DNA of 64,000 bases from Mesostigma viride (Eukaryota; Streptophyta; Mesostigmatophyceae; Mesostigmatales; Mesostigmataceae), in assembly GCA_009746045.1 (NCBI GenBank), contig RPFO01000253.1, positions 4,658,332 through 4,722,331 on the forward strand, in the 5' to 3' direction. Below the pieces are notes generated by a model. That model worked only from the letters and a program-made list of their open reading frames with translations, was not told where the DNA came from and searched no databases. A program made the translations under genes and the position numbers. Of this stretch, positions 43,511-53,348 are shown piece by piece. How positions within the stretch are numbered: the stretch's first letter is position 1; each line of letters opens with the position of its first letter.

Positions 43511-43544
43511 AGGAGTGACTGCTAATGTGAAACATAAATGCCCC

Positions 43545-44862
43545 CCTGCCCCCCTGCCCACCTGCCCGTACGTGCCCAGCTGCCCAGCTGCCCAGCTGCC
43601 CAGCTGCCCAGCTGCCCAGCTGCCCCCCCCCCAGTGACCACACACACCTGCCTACCTACTCCCATGCCCGCATGGCCGAATGCCCGCATGCACCCACACC
43701 CACACATGCACCCACATGCCCACACCTGCAAACACACACCCACACATGCCCAAACATGCCCAAACATGCCCACACATATGCCCCCCCCACACACACATGC
43801 ACACCTGCCCAAGCGCAGGCCCAGGCCCAGGCCCAGGCCCAGGCCCAGGCCCAGGCCCACGCCCACGCCCACGCCCACGCCCACGCCCACGCCCACGCCC
43901 ACGCCCGGCCACGCCCACGCCCACGCCCACGCCCACGCCCACGCCCACGCCCACGCCCACGCCCACGCCCACGCCCACGCCCACGCCCACGCCCACGCCC
44001 ACGCCCACGCCCACGCCTACGCCCACGTCCACATGCACACATGCACACATGTACATGCCCGCACCTGCCCACACATGCACACACATGCCCACACATGCCC
44101 TCACGCGCACACACATGCCCACACATGCCCACACATGCCCACACATGCCCACACATGCCCACACATGCCCACACATGCCCACACATGCCCACACATGCAC
44201 ACGCATATGCCCACACCTGCCCACACCTGCCCACAACTGCCCACACCTGCCCACACCTGCCCACACCTGCCCACACCTGCTCGCACATATGCCCATACCT
44301 GCCCACACCTGCCCACACCTGCCCACACCTGCCCACACATGCCCACACCAGCCCACACCTGCCCACACACATGCCCACACATGCCCACATGCCCACACCT
44401 GCCCACACCTGCCCACACATGCCCACACGCGCACACACATGCCCACACATGCCCACACATGCCCACACATGCACACACCTGCCCACACCTGCCCACACAT
44501 GCCCACACCTGCCCACACCTGCCCACACATGCCCACACATGCACACACTTGCACAGAAATGCCCACACATGCACACACATGCACACACCTGCCCACACAT
44601 GCACACCTGCCCACCCATGCCCACCCATGCACACACCTGCCCTCACACGCACACACCTGCCCTCACACGCACACACCTGCCCACACATGCCCACACATGC
44701 CCACACATGCCCTCACGCGCACACACATGCCCGCACATGCCCACACATGCACACACATGCCCTCACGCGCACACACATGCCCGCACATGCCCACACATGC
44801 CCTCACGCGCACACGCATGCCCGCACATGCGCACACATGCACCCACATGCACACATATGACC
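43545..44862 (+). repeat. C-rich minisatellites: (CAGCTGCC), (CCCAGG), (CCCACG), (CCCACACATGC)
   Basis: Successive blocks: CAGCTGCC at about 43575-43625, CCCAGG at 43819-43858, CCCACG at 43859-44020, then CACACATGCC/CACACCTGCC to 44862. All long ORFs here are repeat translations. Confidence 0.95.
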
Positions 44863-46036
44863 AGCAAATGCAGATAGCTTACAAATAGAAAGCGAGATGA
44901 ACAAGCACGCAGTAATCAACTGTCTGCATGGGAAGGCACATCATTCAGACATGTCCCCACATTTTAACACATTACAACTGGACACGTGGAAACCCAAGCC
45001 AATATAAGCCAATGAAATGTCCTCGACGGCGAGTTAGGAGATAGCAGCAGGTAGAAGTTATAATGCAACTGCGGAAAAGGAATTTAAGTAGCTGCAGATG
45101 CAATGGCATTTCTTGCAAAGGCGCGCACACTGGCAAGGTCGTGGACATTGATGCGGAAGCAGGTGCAAGAGCAAGCTTAGGTGCGAGTGCAACTGTACAT
45201 GCAAGTTAAAAAGGAGACGTGAATGCAGCTGCTAAGCGCGACCATGTCCCCAGCCACATCCCCAACAATAGTGGCCGCGGTAATTGCAACGCTGAATGCA
45301 ATCATGGACTGCAGACACAAATGCCAGAATAGCTGCAGCGCAAAACGTCCGTGTAATTGTTTAGAATCACACGGAGAATGGAAAACCGGGTGCTAATACT
45401 GATGGTAAGGTCAACTGGAATGTGATGCAGTCGACATGAGGATGCATGTGACAGCGGCACAGGCAGAGGCAGGCATGCTAAGCCCAACAAACATGCAACA
45501 AAATACTCTGCTAAGGCAGATAGAGGCCGAGGCAATGGCAAACGGAAAATGTAAAATGCGATATATGAAAGATGAAGGCGTATTTTGCTATAGGCATTCA
45601 ACGTGCCCACGTATGATAAACAACTTTTGCCGGATTTCAACGCCGTTACTTTGTTCTTGGCTGTCAAGACCGGCGACCATTGTCCGAAATTGCCTACGGT
45701 TGGTTTCTTATAACGGCTTTGCTCAGTGAATTCAAAGGCTTGCCCGAACATCGCGTTTAAAGCTATTGCTGTCGCCGCTATGGCCCACCACCCGATGGCC
45801 AGCCCGAGTTCGCCCGTATTTAATCCAACAGCAAATGGCGATCCATGAAAACACTGATGACACGGCTTCCGTTTCTAGAACTACCAGGCCCGTCGTCAAT
45901 GCAAATTAAGCACGTAATTCGCAAATTACATAATGATTGTGACGACAATGATTGTGTCTCGCCACGGTCAATTACCTCATAGACTACGCTGCTAAGACAC
46001 GGCCACGGCCAACGGGGACAAGCAGGCGCAGGCGCA
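44863..46036. other. element interior; one unrecognised minus ORF
   Basis: The only sizeable non-repeat ORF is 45302-45751 (-, 149 codons), whose first 50 residues (FTEQSRYKKPTVGNFGQWSP...) look protein-like and whose remainder is hydrophobic and less convincing. No family was recognised. Confidence 0.35.
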
Positions 46037-46771
46037 GGTCGGCAATGAAAATGTTGCCAACCTGTCCAAGTGCGCAGCAGCTGTCCTACTCAATGCGGGC
46101 AGCCAGGCCCGCAAGTTGGACAGCTGCTGCGTGCAGAGGCAGGTCGGCAATGCAAATGTTGCCGACCTGTCCAAGTGCGCAGCAGCTGTCCTACTCAATG
46201 CGGGCAGCCAGGCCCGCAAGTTGGACAGCTGCTGCGTGCAGAGGCAGGTCGGCAATGAAAATGTTGCCGACCTGTCCAAGTGCGCAGCAGCTGTCCTACT
46301 CAATGCGGGCAGCCAGGCCCGCTAGTTGGACAGCTGCTGCGTGCAGAGGCAGGTCGGCAATGAAAATGTTGCCGACCTGTCCAAGTGCGCAGCAGCTGTC
46401 CTACTCAATGCGGGCAGCCAGGCCCGCTAGTAGAACAGCTGCTGCGTGCAGAGGCAGGTCGGCAATGCAAATGTTGCCGACCTGTCCAAGTGCGCAGCAG
46501 CTGTCCTACTCAATGCGGGCAGCCAGGCCCGCAAGTTGGACAGCTGCTGCGTGCAGAGGCAGGTCGGCAATGCAAATGTTGCCGACCTGTCCAAGTGCGC
46601 AGCAGCTGTCCTACTCAATGCGGGCAGCCAGGCCCGCAAGTTGGACAGCTGCTGCGTGCAGAGGCAGGTCGGCAATGCAAATGTTGCCGGCCTTTCCAAG
46701 TGCGCAGCAGCTGTCCTACTCAATGCGGGCAGCCAGGCCCGCTAGTAGAACAGCTGCTGCCCATTCGTCGA
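46037..46771. repeat. 105-bp satellite, seven units, each with two stem-loops
   Basis: Units start near 46037, 46142, 46247, 46352, 46457, 46562 and 46667. Each has GTCGGCAAtgaaaatgTTGCCGAC (stem 8, loop 8). It is followed by a compound hairpin: AGCAGCTGTCC pairs with GGACAGCTGCT around an inner GCGGGC-agccag-GCCCGC. Variation is mainly in loops (GAAAATG/CAAATG) and one stem base. Because 105 is a multiple of three, several frames are open on both strands; I do not call a protein. Confidence 0.92.
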
Positions 46772-46973
46772 GTTGAGTAACCCCGCGCCGGTGGTCCGAC
46801 AGCTGCTGCAAGCAGCTGTTCTGCCGAGCTGTTGAGGTTGGCAGTTGGCACGTCTTGGCAGCTTGCCACGTCTTGGGAGCTGTCTTGGCTTGCCAGCTTC
46901 CAGCTAACGGAAAGAGGCTTATGGCGGAAAACGTAAATGAATTGCGGGGACTAAAATGAAACATCATGTAAAT

Positions 46974-47061
46974 GAGACAACCAGCGCAGGCCAGAAATCG
47001 GGAGAATCCGGACCATGGTAGCTCGAGCCTGCGTTATCTTGTCCGCGTGTTCGAGTCATCA
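46974..47061 (+). repeat. dispersed repeat of about 90 bp, copy in the 7-kb element
   Basis: GAGACAACCAGCGCAGGCC...GATAATCTTG-like sequence running to CGCGTGTTCGAGTC recurs inverted at 50152-50247. Its first 37 bp recur at 13063-13099. Confidence 0.85.
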
Positions 47062-47890
47062 TGTGTGTGCGGGGCTGATGGGCACCACGGTACGGCTATT
47101 TTGGCTTGCATGTTGGTGACGAAGTTGCAACTAGGTTGAGAAACCTATTGTCTGGTCATGAACTCATGGTACATTATTTGGGACTGACGCGCTGAAGCAA
47201 TGGATTACGATAAAGCATTTAATTGGAAATGCAGATCAGCGCTGGGCCAGGCGGCAGGCTTTCGATGATGTGTGGGTCTCGCCAGGTTCGTCAGCTATGT
47301 AGATTCGTATCAGCACTGCAGCAGTGGCCTCCTATGAACATTGCATGCTTTGTTATAATTATTCCGTTGGTGTAAATGGGTAAGTAAGGGTCTGAACGTC
47401 GCAATTGAAGATAGCCGATTGGCAGTTCCTAGTGACTTAATAAGGTCGTTGCTACTAATTTACGGCGTGAAAGCGCGTCTATCTTGCTGTTCGAGGATTA
47501 GCTTCCACTGGGCTGTCACGTGTGAGTTTTCGGTTTCTGATAAGCACTCCTTTCCAAGCTGTAAACGCAAGCTTTTTCTGCTTCTTAGTCGTCGTCTTCT
47601 AGATGAGGAAGAGAAGGAACGGTATTACGAATGCATGAGTCTATTCAGGCCCCGGAAATGTTGGAGACTGGACATCCCCTTCGGAATATGTCAGGCTTAG
47701 TAGGCGTCGCATGGGCCACTATATTGTCTAACATTGTTGCAGTGAGCAACTCCAAAGGGTAAGCATGACTGCCACTGGCATCTGGGACGAGCTCAACTCC
47801 GTGATGAACGGGATGGGCGTGTGCACGCGCACATACATTGATGCCTGGACCAATGGGCATGGGTTTGGGCATGGGCATGGGCACGGTCAT
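47062..47890 (+). other. possible exons of an unrecognised gene split by a minisatellite
   Basis: Open blocks at 47419-47700 (ending LLDEEEKERYYECMSLFRP... then IPFGICQA-stop) and 47765-47850 (TATGIWDELNSVMNGMGVCT), with a block after the minisatellite at 49042-49187 (ASIAAARVNAMHAMVDGHIR...VVVLQL-stop), are protein-like and on the + strand. They may be parts of a gene of the 7-kb element with the minisatellite as intron or internal expansion. Function unknown. Confidence 0.3.
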
Positions 47891-49040
47891 CAGGATGCCT
47901 GGCAAGTCGCTTGTGCAGGTGGCATGCGTGTGCATGTGTGTGCAGGTGCAGGTGGCATGCGTGTGCATGTGTGTGCATGTGTGGGCATGTGTGTGCATGT
48001 GTGTGCATGCGTGTGCATGTGTGTGCATGTGTGTGCACGTGTGTGCATGTGTGGGCATGTGTGTGAATGTGTGGGCACGTGTGGGCACGTGTGTGCATGT
48101 GTGTGCGCGTGTGGGCAGGTGTGGGCATGTGTGGGCATGTGGGCAGGTGTGGGCAGGTGTGGGCAGGTGTGGGCAGGTGTGGGCATGTGTGGGCATGTGT
48201 GGGCACGTGTGTGTGCGCGTGTGGGCAGGTGTGGGCAGGTGTGGGCAGGTGTGGGCAGGTGTGGGCAGGTGTGGGCAGGTGTGGGCAGGTGTGGGCACGT
48301 GTGGGCACGTGTGGGCATGTGTGGGCATGTGTGGGCACGTGTGGGCATGTGTGGGCATGTGTGGGCATGTGTGGGCATGTGTGGGCAGGTGTGGGCAGGT
48401 GTGGGCAGGTGTGGGCAGGTGTGGGCAGGTGTGGGCAGGTGTGGGCAGGTGTGGGCAGGTGTGGGCAGGTGTGGGCAGGTGTGGGCAGGTGTGGGCAGGT
48501 GTGGGCAGGTGTGGGCAGGTGTGGGCATGTGTGGGCATGTGTGTGCATGTGTGGGCATGTGTGGGCACGTGTGGGCAGGTGTGGGCATGTGTGGGCATGT
48601 GCGGGCACGTGTGGGCATGTGCGTGCATGTGTGGGCACGTGTGGGCAGGTGTGTGCATGTGTGGGCATGTGTGGGCAGGTGTGCGTGCGCGTGTGGGCAG
48701 GTGTGGGCAGGTGTGGGCAGGTGTGGGCAGGTGTGGGCAGGTGTGTGCGCGTGTGGGCAGGTGTGGGCAGGTGTGGGCAGGTGTGGGCAGGTGGGCAGGT
48801 GTGTGCGTGGGCGTGGGTGTGGGGGCGTGCGCATGGGCGTGGGCGTGGGCGTGGGCGTGCGCGTGGGCGTGGGCGTGCGCGTGGGCGTGGGCGTGGGCGT
48901 GGGCGTGGGTGTGGGCGTGGGCGTGGGCGTGGGCGTGGGCGTGGGCGTGGGCGTGGGCGTGGGCGTGGGCGTGGGCGTGGGCGTGGGCGTGGGCGTGGGC
49001 GTGGGCGTGGGCGTGGGCGTGGGCGTGGGCATGGGCGTGG
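47890..49040 (+). repeat. G-rich minisatellites (GGTGTGGGCA) and (GGGCGT)
   Basis: GTGTGGGCATGT/GTGTGGGCAGGT units to about 48800, then GGGCGT hexamers to 49040. They are the complement, in mirrored order, of the blocks at 43.86-44.86 kb. Confidence 0.95.
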
Positions 49041-49187
49041 GCGCTGGAGGCCAGCATCGCAGCTGCACGTGTGAACGCGATGCATGCCATGGTGGATGGG
49101 CATATCCGCAATGGCATTGAATGCAGCCTTGGGATATTACCCACTAAGTCGAGGTCACACGCTGGCGTAGTGGTCTTGCAGTTGTAA

Positions 49188-49920
49188 GCTGCCGCCAATA
49201 GCTAATAACACATGCATATTCGGCCGTTTGAGTTTGTTTTGGTTATCGGCCATTGGACATATAGCATATAGCTTGGCCGCCCTTGATGATCAATTGTTTC
49301 ATCGACTACAACCAATGTTGCCATGCGGTTCCATGGTCACCTGCACACAACTGTTGGGATCTAGTTGTTTATTGTGACAAGAGCATGACAGTTGCATTGT
49401 GACATGTATGTGGGATGGCGTGCCATACATGGTTGTCTTCTTGATGTGTATCATGGACATCATATAATAAACACTGGGCATATGTATTACACTACCTAAT
49501 AAACTTGTCCGATGGTCCCATGCTCGCTGCCAAGCAGCATGACCTCTGCATGTCGATGGTGTCCATGGTATTTTGAGATGATTGTTCGATGTGCCCTTTG
49601 GCTTGTAAGGAAATCTAGATACTTATCACAGCACTTGTCTAGCACATGACCAGTCTTGCACGTTGGCTTAGCACACCTCCCCCGGACATGCATTCAGTAA
49701 ACTTGAATTCCTTGAAAGAGGCTGTGCGCCATGATAGACAGCTGTCACCGTCACTGCTCGACCTGTCACGCACACACGCTATGCATGCACGGGGCAACGG
49801 GCGTTAGCCGAACTAGGGGGATAAGGCTTGAGAGGGTAAGAGAGGAGTGATCGTGTAGTTCTAGCGACTATATACACAGTATCTGAGCATCCAAACAAGG
49901 TCTAGCTGCATCCCTGGTCA
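49188..49920. other. right interior of the 7-kb element, no recognised gene
   Basis: Short ORFs only (for example 49299-49481 and 49496-49693 on the minus strand), with no recognisable domain. Confidence 0.5.
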
Positions 49921-50089
49921 AAATTTAATAAACCAAAAAAATTCTTATATACTTAAAAAAATCAGCCCATTGCATGTGAGATCTGGATCGTCTCGTTCGT
50001 CTTTCGCTAGGGGATTAAGTAGAGGTGGCCTGACTAGTTTAGGTAGCGTTAGGCCAGGTAGAGGTAGAAGTTTAGGACGTTACAGTAAT

Positions 50090-50428
50090 TAAGCCAGCCA
50101 TAATTTCAATGCACAAGGCTACACATTTCCATCACCATTCATCTTCATCATCCTGAACGACTCGAACACGCGGACAAGATAACGGCAGGCTCAAGCTACC
50201 ATGGTCCGCATTCTCCCGATTTCTGGCCTGCGCTGGTTGTCTCCTTGATAAGTCCTCAAGGATAGTTGTCTCAAGGAAGTGAATATGGACACAGCCATGC
50301 ATGACCTCACCTTGCATCACTTGCATTACCTGCATGGATAGTTTGCATAAGGCACTCTTTCATCTCGAGTTGTCAGCAACTGAAAAGGCTCTTTCTTCAC
50401 AATTGTGAATGAGCAACAACGTTGGAAT
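50090..50428. other. flank of the Ty3/gypsy element with inverted 90-bp repeat
   Basis: 50152-50247 is the inverted copy of 46974-47061. The rest shows nothing supportable. Confidence 0.6.
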
Positions 50429-50766
50429 TAATTAATTAATTAATAGACACGTGACTGCGTCAAGTGAGCATAAGTCCTCGGTGGGAGGGGAACATGGGAT
50501 GGAATGGATGGTATAAGCTATCTAGGTCCTAGTTACAGGGGTGTGGGCACCGCGGCCCGAATCGCTATGAATGCCATACTTGGTCACACGCGGAGCCCCC
50601 ACAGGCTTGGGGGTGGTCTCCTTCATCACTACTTGCCATCTATCCTTGCCCACCATCTGCCTCCATATTACAGACAAACCAGGAGGCTGCCCGGGTGTGA
50701 GCCCGTCACGTCTAGTGTAGCACATGTCCATGCCGAGTCTATCACGAAAAGTCCACGGGTGGCGGC
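50429..50766 (-). mobile_element. LINE family 1, 3' fragment, minus strand
   Basis: Reverse-complement copy of the same segment as 7781-8117, truncated at the same 5' base (GCCGCCACCCGTGG). It encodes the LINE ORF end and the 3' UTR with a slightly mutated CACGTGAC-GTCAaGTG palindrome and TTAATTAA tail. No clear target duplication, so it may have arrived by duplication. Confidence 0.85.
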
Positions 50767-50880
50767 ACCTAGATAGCTTATACCATCCATTCCATCCCAT
50801 GTTCCCCTCCCACTGAGGACTTATTCTGATCAGGACTTATGCTCACGTGACGCAGTCACGTGTCTATTAATTAATTAATC
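50767..50880 (+). mobile_element. LINE family 1, 3' UTR fragment with internal SINE-end scrap
   Basis: 3' UTR sequence (ATAGCTTATACCATCCATTC...GAGGACTTAT), a short TCTGATCAG scrap, then GACTTATGCTCACGTGACGC and the TTAATTAA tail. This is a mosaic produced by rearrangement at the shared GGACTTAT. Confidence 0.75.
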
Positions 50881-50906
50881 CCATGTTCCCCTCCCACTGA
50901 GGACTT

Positions 50907-51300
50907 ATTCTGATCAGGCACTCCGCAAAGGTGAAAACCATTTGCGTTCAGTGCCGGGCCGCGGAAAACGCGGAAAAACGCGATCGGCAAATGAATCCGA
51001 CCGGAATCGAACTGGGGACCTCTCGCACCAATTTTGCTGACTAGAGGACGGACGTCTCCGGTTACCATGGCATTGCCAACTTACACCTACAGTCATCCGC
51101 AAAAGTTCTCCTGTCCGGGGAGTGATGCAAGCCTTTCGGATTTGGTACTAGATAAATCACTCGAGATCTGTGTGTAGGAGTACTACACACGTGTCTGCAC
51201 GCGAGACTTGTTCAGTCTCGCACCGTGAGACAGGCTGAACACGGCTGAATCCTTCTTTTTAGTAGAAGGGGGCGTAGCCGGAGCTATCGAAATCAGCCAA
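50907..51300 (-). mobile_element. tRNA-like SINE, copy 2, minus strand
   Basis: Matches copy 1 from CTGATCAGGCACTCCGC through the GAATCGAACTGGGGACC (B box complement) to the GCGAGACTTGTTCAGTCTCG hairpin. It then has extra 5' sequence AACACGGCTGAATCCTTC...AATCAGCC absent from copy 1. Next to copy 3, so it forms a head-to-tail dimer. Confidence 0.85.
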
Positions 51301-51302
51301 GC

Positions 51303-51461
51303 GTATATTCTGATCAGGCACTCCGCAAAGGTGAAAACCATTTGCGTTCAGTGCCGGGCCGCGGAAAACGCGGGAAAACGCGATCGGCAAATGAATCCGA
51401 CCGGAATCGAACTGGGGACCTCTCGCACCAATTTTGCTGACTAGAGGACGGACGTCTCCGG
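51303..51461 (-). mobile_element. tRNA-like SINE, copy 3, truncated, minus strand
   Basis: Second unit of the dimer, running from TATTCTGATCAGGCACTCC to GGACGTCTCCG, where it is cut by LINE 3' sequence. Confidence 0.85.
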
Positions 51462-51512
51462 AGGACTTATGCTCACGTGACGCAGTCACGTGTTTATTAA
51501 TTAATTAATTAA
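51462..51512 (+). mobile_element. LINE family 1, 3'-terminal fragment
   Basis: GAGGACTTATGCTCACGTGA and the palindrome, ending in TTAATTAATTAATTAAT. Only the last 50 bp of the family are present. Confidence 0.8.
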
Positions 51513-51685
51513 TGGAGGCAGATGGTACGCAAGGATAGATGGCAAGTACTTAGTGATGAAGGAGACCACCCCCAAGTCTGTGGGGGCTCCGCGTGTGACC
51601 GCGTATGGCATTCATAGCGATTCGGGCCGCGGTGCCCACACCCCTGTAACTAGGACCTAGATAGCTTACACCATCCATTCCATCC
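51513..51685 (+). mobile_element. LINE family 1, 3' fragment (interrupted)
   Basis: Begins GGAGGCAGATGGTACGCAAG and runs through the ORF end to CCATTCCATCC. Its continuation is at 52506-52566 and its TTAA tail at 55734 onward, after a LINE family 2 copy and a piggyBac-like element. Confidence 0.85.
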
Positions 51686-52494
51686 GCCGCTTCAAGCTGT
51701 TGGGGAGCTGGCTTCCTGACACCGCCGACGATGTGGACACCCGCATCGCCCTCGCCTGGGCCAAGCTCCGCTCGCTCACACCTTACTGGCGCTCGAAGGG
51801 CCTGGACGGGCACCGCAAACGCATGCTCTTCAAGGTCCTCGTCCTCACGGTGCTCACGTATGGCGCCGAGGCGTGGACCCTCCCACCCAAGCTGGCAGCA
51901 CGGCTCGACGGCACAGTTTACAGGATGCTCCGGCAGGTCCTTAACGTAGGTTTTTCCGAGCGTCCGTCATCAGAGTCTTTGTATCATGGCATGCCTCGTG
52001 TTTCGGACGAGATTAGGCAGCGTAGGATAGCATTTGTAGGACACCTTGCCCGCACCAGCCAGGTCGACACCACCCTTGGTCTGGCCGGCCCCCAGCGGCT
52101 TGGACAGCCAGGGCGGCATATTCTGACCTGGCCTGGCCCCGCGGACTGATTCCCAAAAGGGTAGGGAAACCTGTCACCAACTACGTTCAGATGTTGCTGG
52201 ACGACCTAGTGGTCCCAGCCCAGTTTGAGCACCGCATCCACTCTCTCTCCCGTCTTTGGACTGCCATGCAGGACAAGACGCGGTGGCAGAAGATTGTCAA
52301 GGCGCACACGCCCGACCCTGTGGGCAAGCCACCTCCCCCCAAGCGGAGGAGGCGTTTTGATGAGTAGTGTAGTTAGGCTTTTCTAGATAGAGTTAGGATA
52401 GTTCGATCACGCGGCTTCCTCCACCCCATCCATCATGGAATATGTGCTACATGACCCCCCCACGGAGGCATGTTATAATTTAATTTAATTTAAT
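51686..52494 (+). mobile_element. LINE family 2, 5'-truncated copy
   Basis: Encodes the C-terminal part of a non-LTR ORF: 51686-52149 with LLGSWLPDTADDVDTRIALA and VLTVLTYGAEAWTLPPKLAA, then, after a frame change near 52140, LLDDLVVPAQFEHRIHSLSR to a stop at 52366. The 3' UTR ends in (TTTAA)n. Flanked by CCATTCCATCC at 51675-51685 and 52495-52505, an 11-bp target duplication inside a LINE family 1 copy. The LTYGAExWTL block is the standard post-RT region of many LINEs. Confidence 0.9.
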
Positions 52495-52505
52495 CCATTC
52501 CATCC

Positions 52506-52566
52506 CATGTTCCCCTCCCACTGAGGACTTAATTATGCTCACGTGACGCAGTCACGTGTCTATTAA
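52506..52566 (+). mobile_element. LINE family 1, 3' UTR continuation
   Basis: CATGTTCCCCTCCCACTGAG through the CACGTG palindrome to TATTAA, where the piggyBac-like element entered at TTAA. Confidence 0.85.
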
Positions 52567-53348
52567 CCCATAGTCCGGGAATGGGTTTTTGGCATTTTTT
52601 GACCCCTGAAAATGAAAAAAATCATAACTCATAGACCACAACTCCAAATACCCCCAACCAAGGTGCTAGGAATATCTACACTTCAAGGGCTTTCAGAATA
52701 TGCAATAATATCATGAGTTTATAAAGTGGTTTGCAAGATTTTCAATGTCAAAGTTGGCCAAAAGACGATCATTTTCAGGCAAGGGAAATCCCCTTAGTAG
52801 TTTACCCCTGCAGGGAGGGTTCTAAAAAATTATTCTGGGGTTGGACAATGTCAATAGATAGTGCCGCCATGCTTTCCTTGGGTCAGACCGCACGGATAGC
52901 CCAACTGACCTATATAATCCGCTCACTTACGTGTGTGGGTTACGCGCGCGTCTGCAGCTATCCATGCAATGCCACACACTTATGCATTGTATACAGCCAC
53001 ATAGGACTGTCAAAAGTGCTGGAAAACAAAGAAGTTGCTAAACCAGCACCAACGGAATGGCATCCTCCAAAGAAACACCACAAACTGAGCAGATTTGGGG
53101 CTAATAGCACTCATACAGCAGGCATGGAAACCTGCTGCAGGAGGCACTGATACACTCGTGAAACAAGGATGCATAAACGACAGATTCCCGTGCAAACGAC
53201 ATGCAAACACGTTGCCGTACCTGGCTCGATCACGACCTTTCCGGGTTCTGCTGGCCGGGACCCTCATATCTCACACTGGCTAATGCTTTCCAGGCATAGG
53301 CCGCCATAGCCTGATAATGCATGCATCCACCATGATTACCAGGTTGAT

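Larger units (their letters stand above)
42931..49967. mobile_element. 7.0-kb inverted-repeat element with mirrored minisatellites, inserted in the 3' LTR
   Basis: The termini GGCTGATTTTTTTAAGTATA (42931-42950) and its exact complement (49948-49967) extend as an imperfect inverted repeat of about 45 bp. The element is flanked by CATTG (42926-42930 and 49968-49972). Within it, C-rich minisatellites near the left (43.5-44.9 kb) are mirrored by their G-rich complements near the right (47.9-49.0 kb). No recognised transposase. A 5-bp duplication with these termini does not point me to a known superfamily. Confidence 0.78.
42496..50084 (+). repeat. 3' LTR of the Ty3/gypsy element, split by a 7-kb element
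   Basis: LTR parts are 42496-42930 and 49973-50084. They align with the 5' LTR (7600-8499). The uninterrupted 5' copy confirms that GCATTG continues into AGATCTGGATCG. The 3' copy has six extra bases (CATGTG) after the insertion and lacks 12 bp of the GGTGGTGGTAG repeat. Ends ...GGACGTTACA. Confidence 0.85.

Noticed and set aside
43538-44888. Long His/Pro/Thr- and Val/Trp/Cys-rich ORFs on both strands
   Set aside because: They translate CCCACG and CACATGCC minisatellites in all frames, with no non-repeat sequence and no start or splice context.
45952-46776. 274-codon ORF made of a 35-residue repeat
   Set aside because: The 105-bp satellite is open in several frames on both strands simply because its period is divisible by three. 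The conserved feature is the stem-loop pairing, not one protein frame.
47645-49198. ORFs of 330-517 codons on both strands
   Set aside because: Translations of GTGTGGGCA and GGGCGT repeats. Only the short end blocks are non-repetitive, and they are listed separately with low confidence.
49973-50084. Start of a second Ty3 element downstream of the 3' LTR
   Set aside because: The segment matches the last 118 bp of the 5' LTR and ends at the same ...ACGTnACA terminus. With CATTG duplications on both sides of the 7-kb element, a single split LTR explains it.
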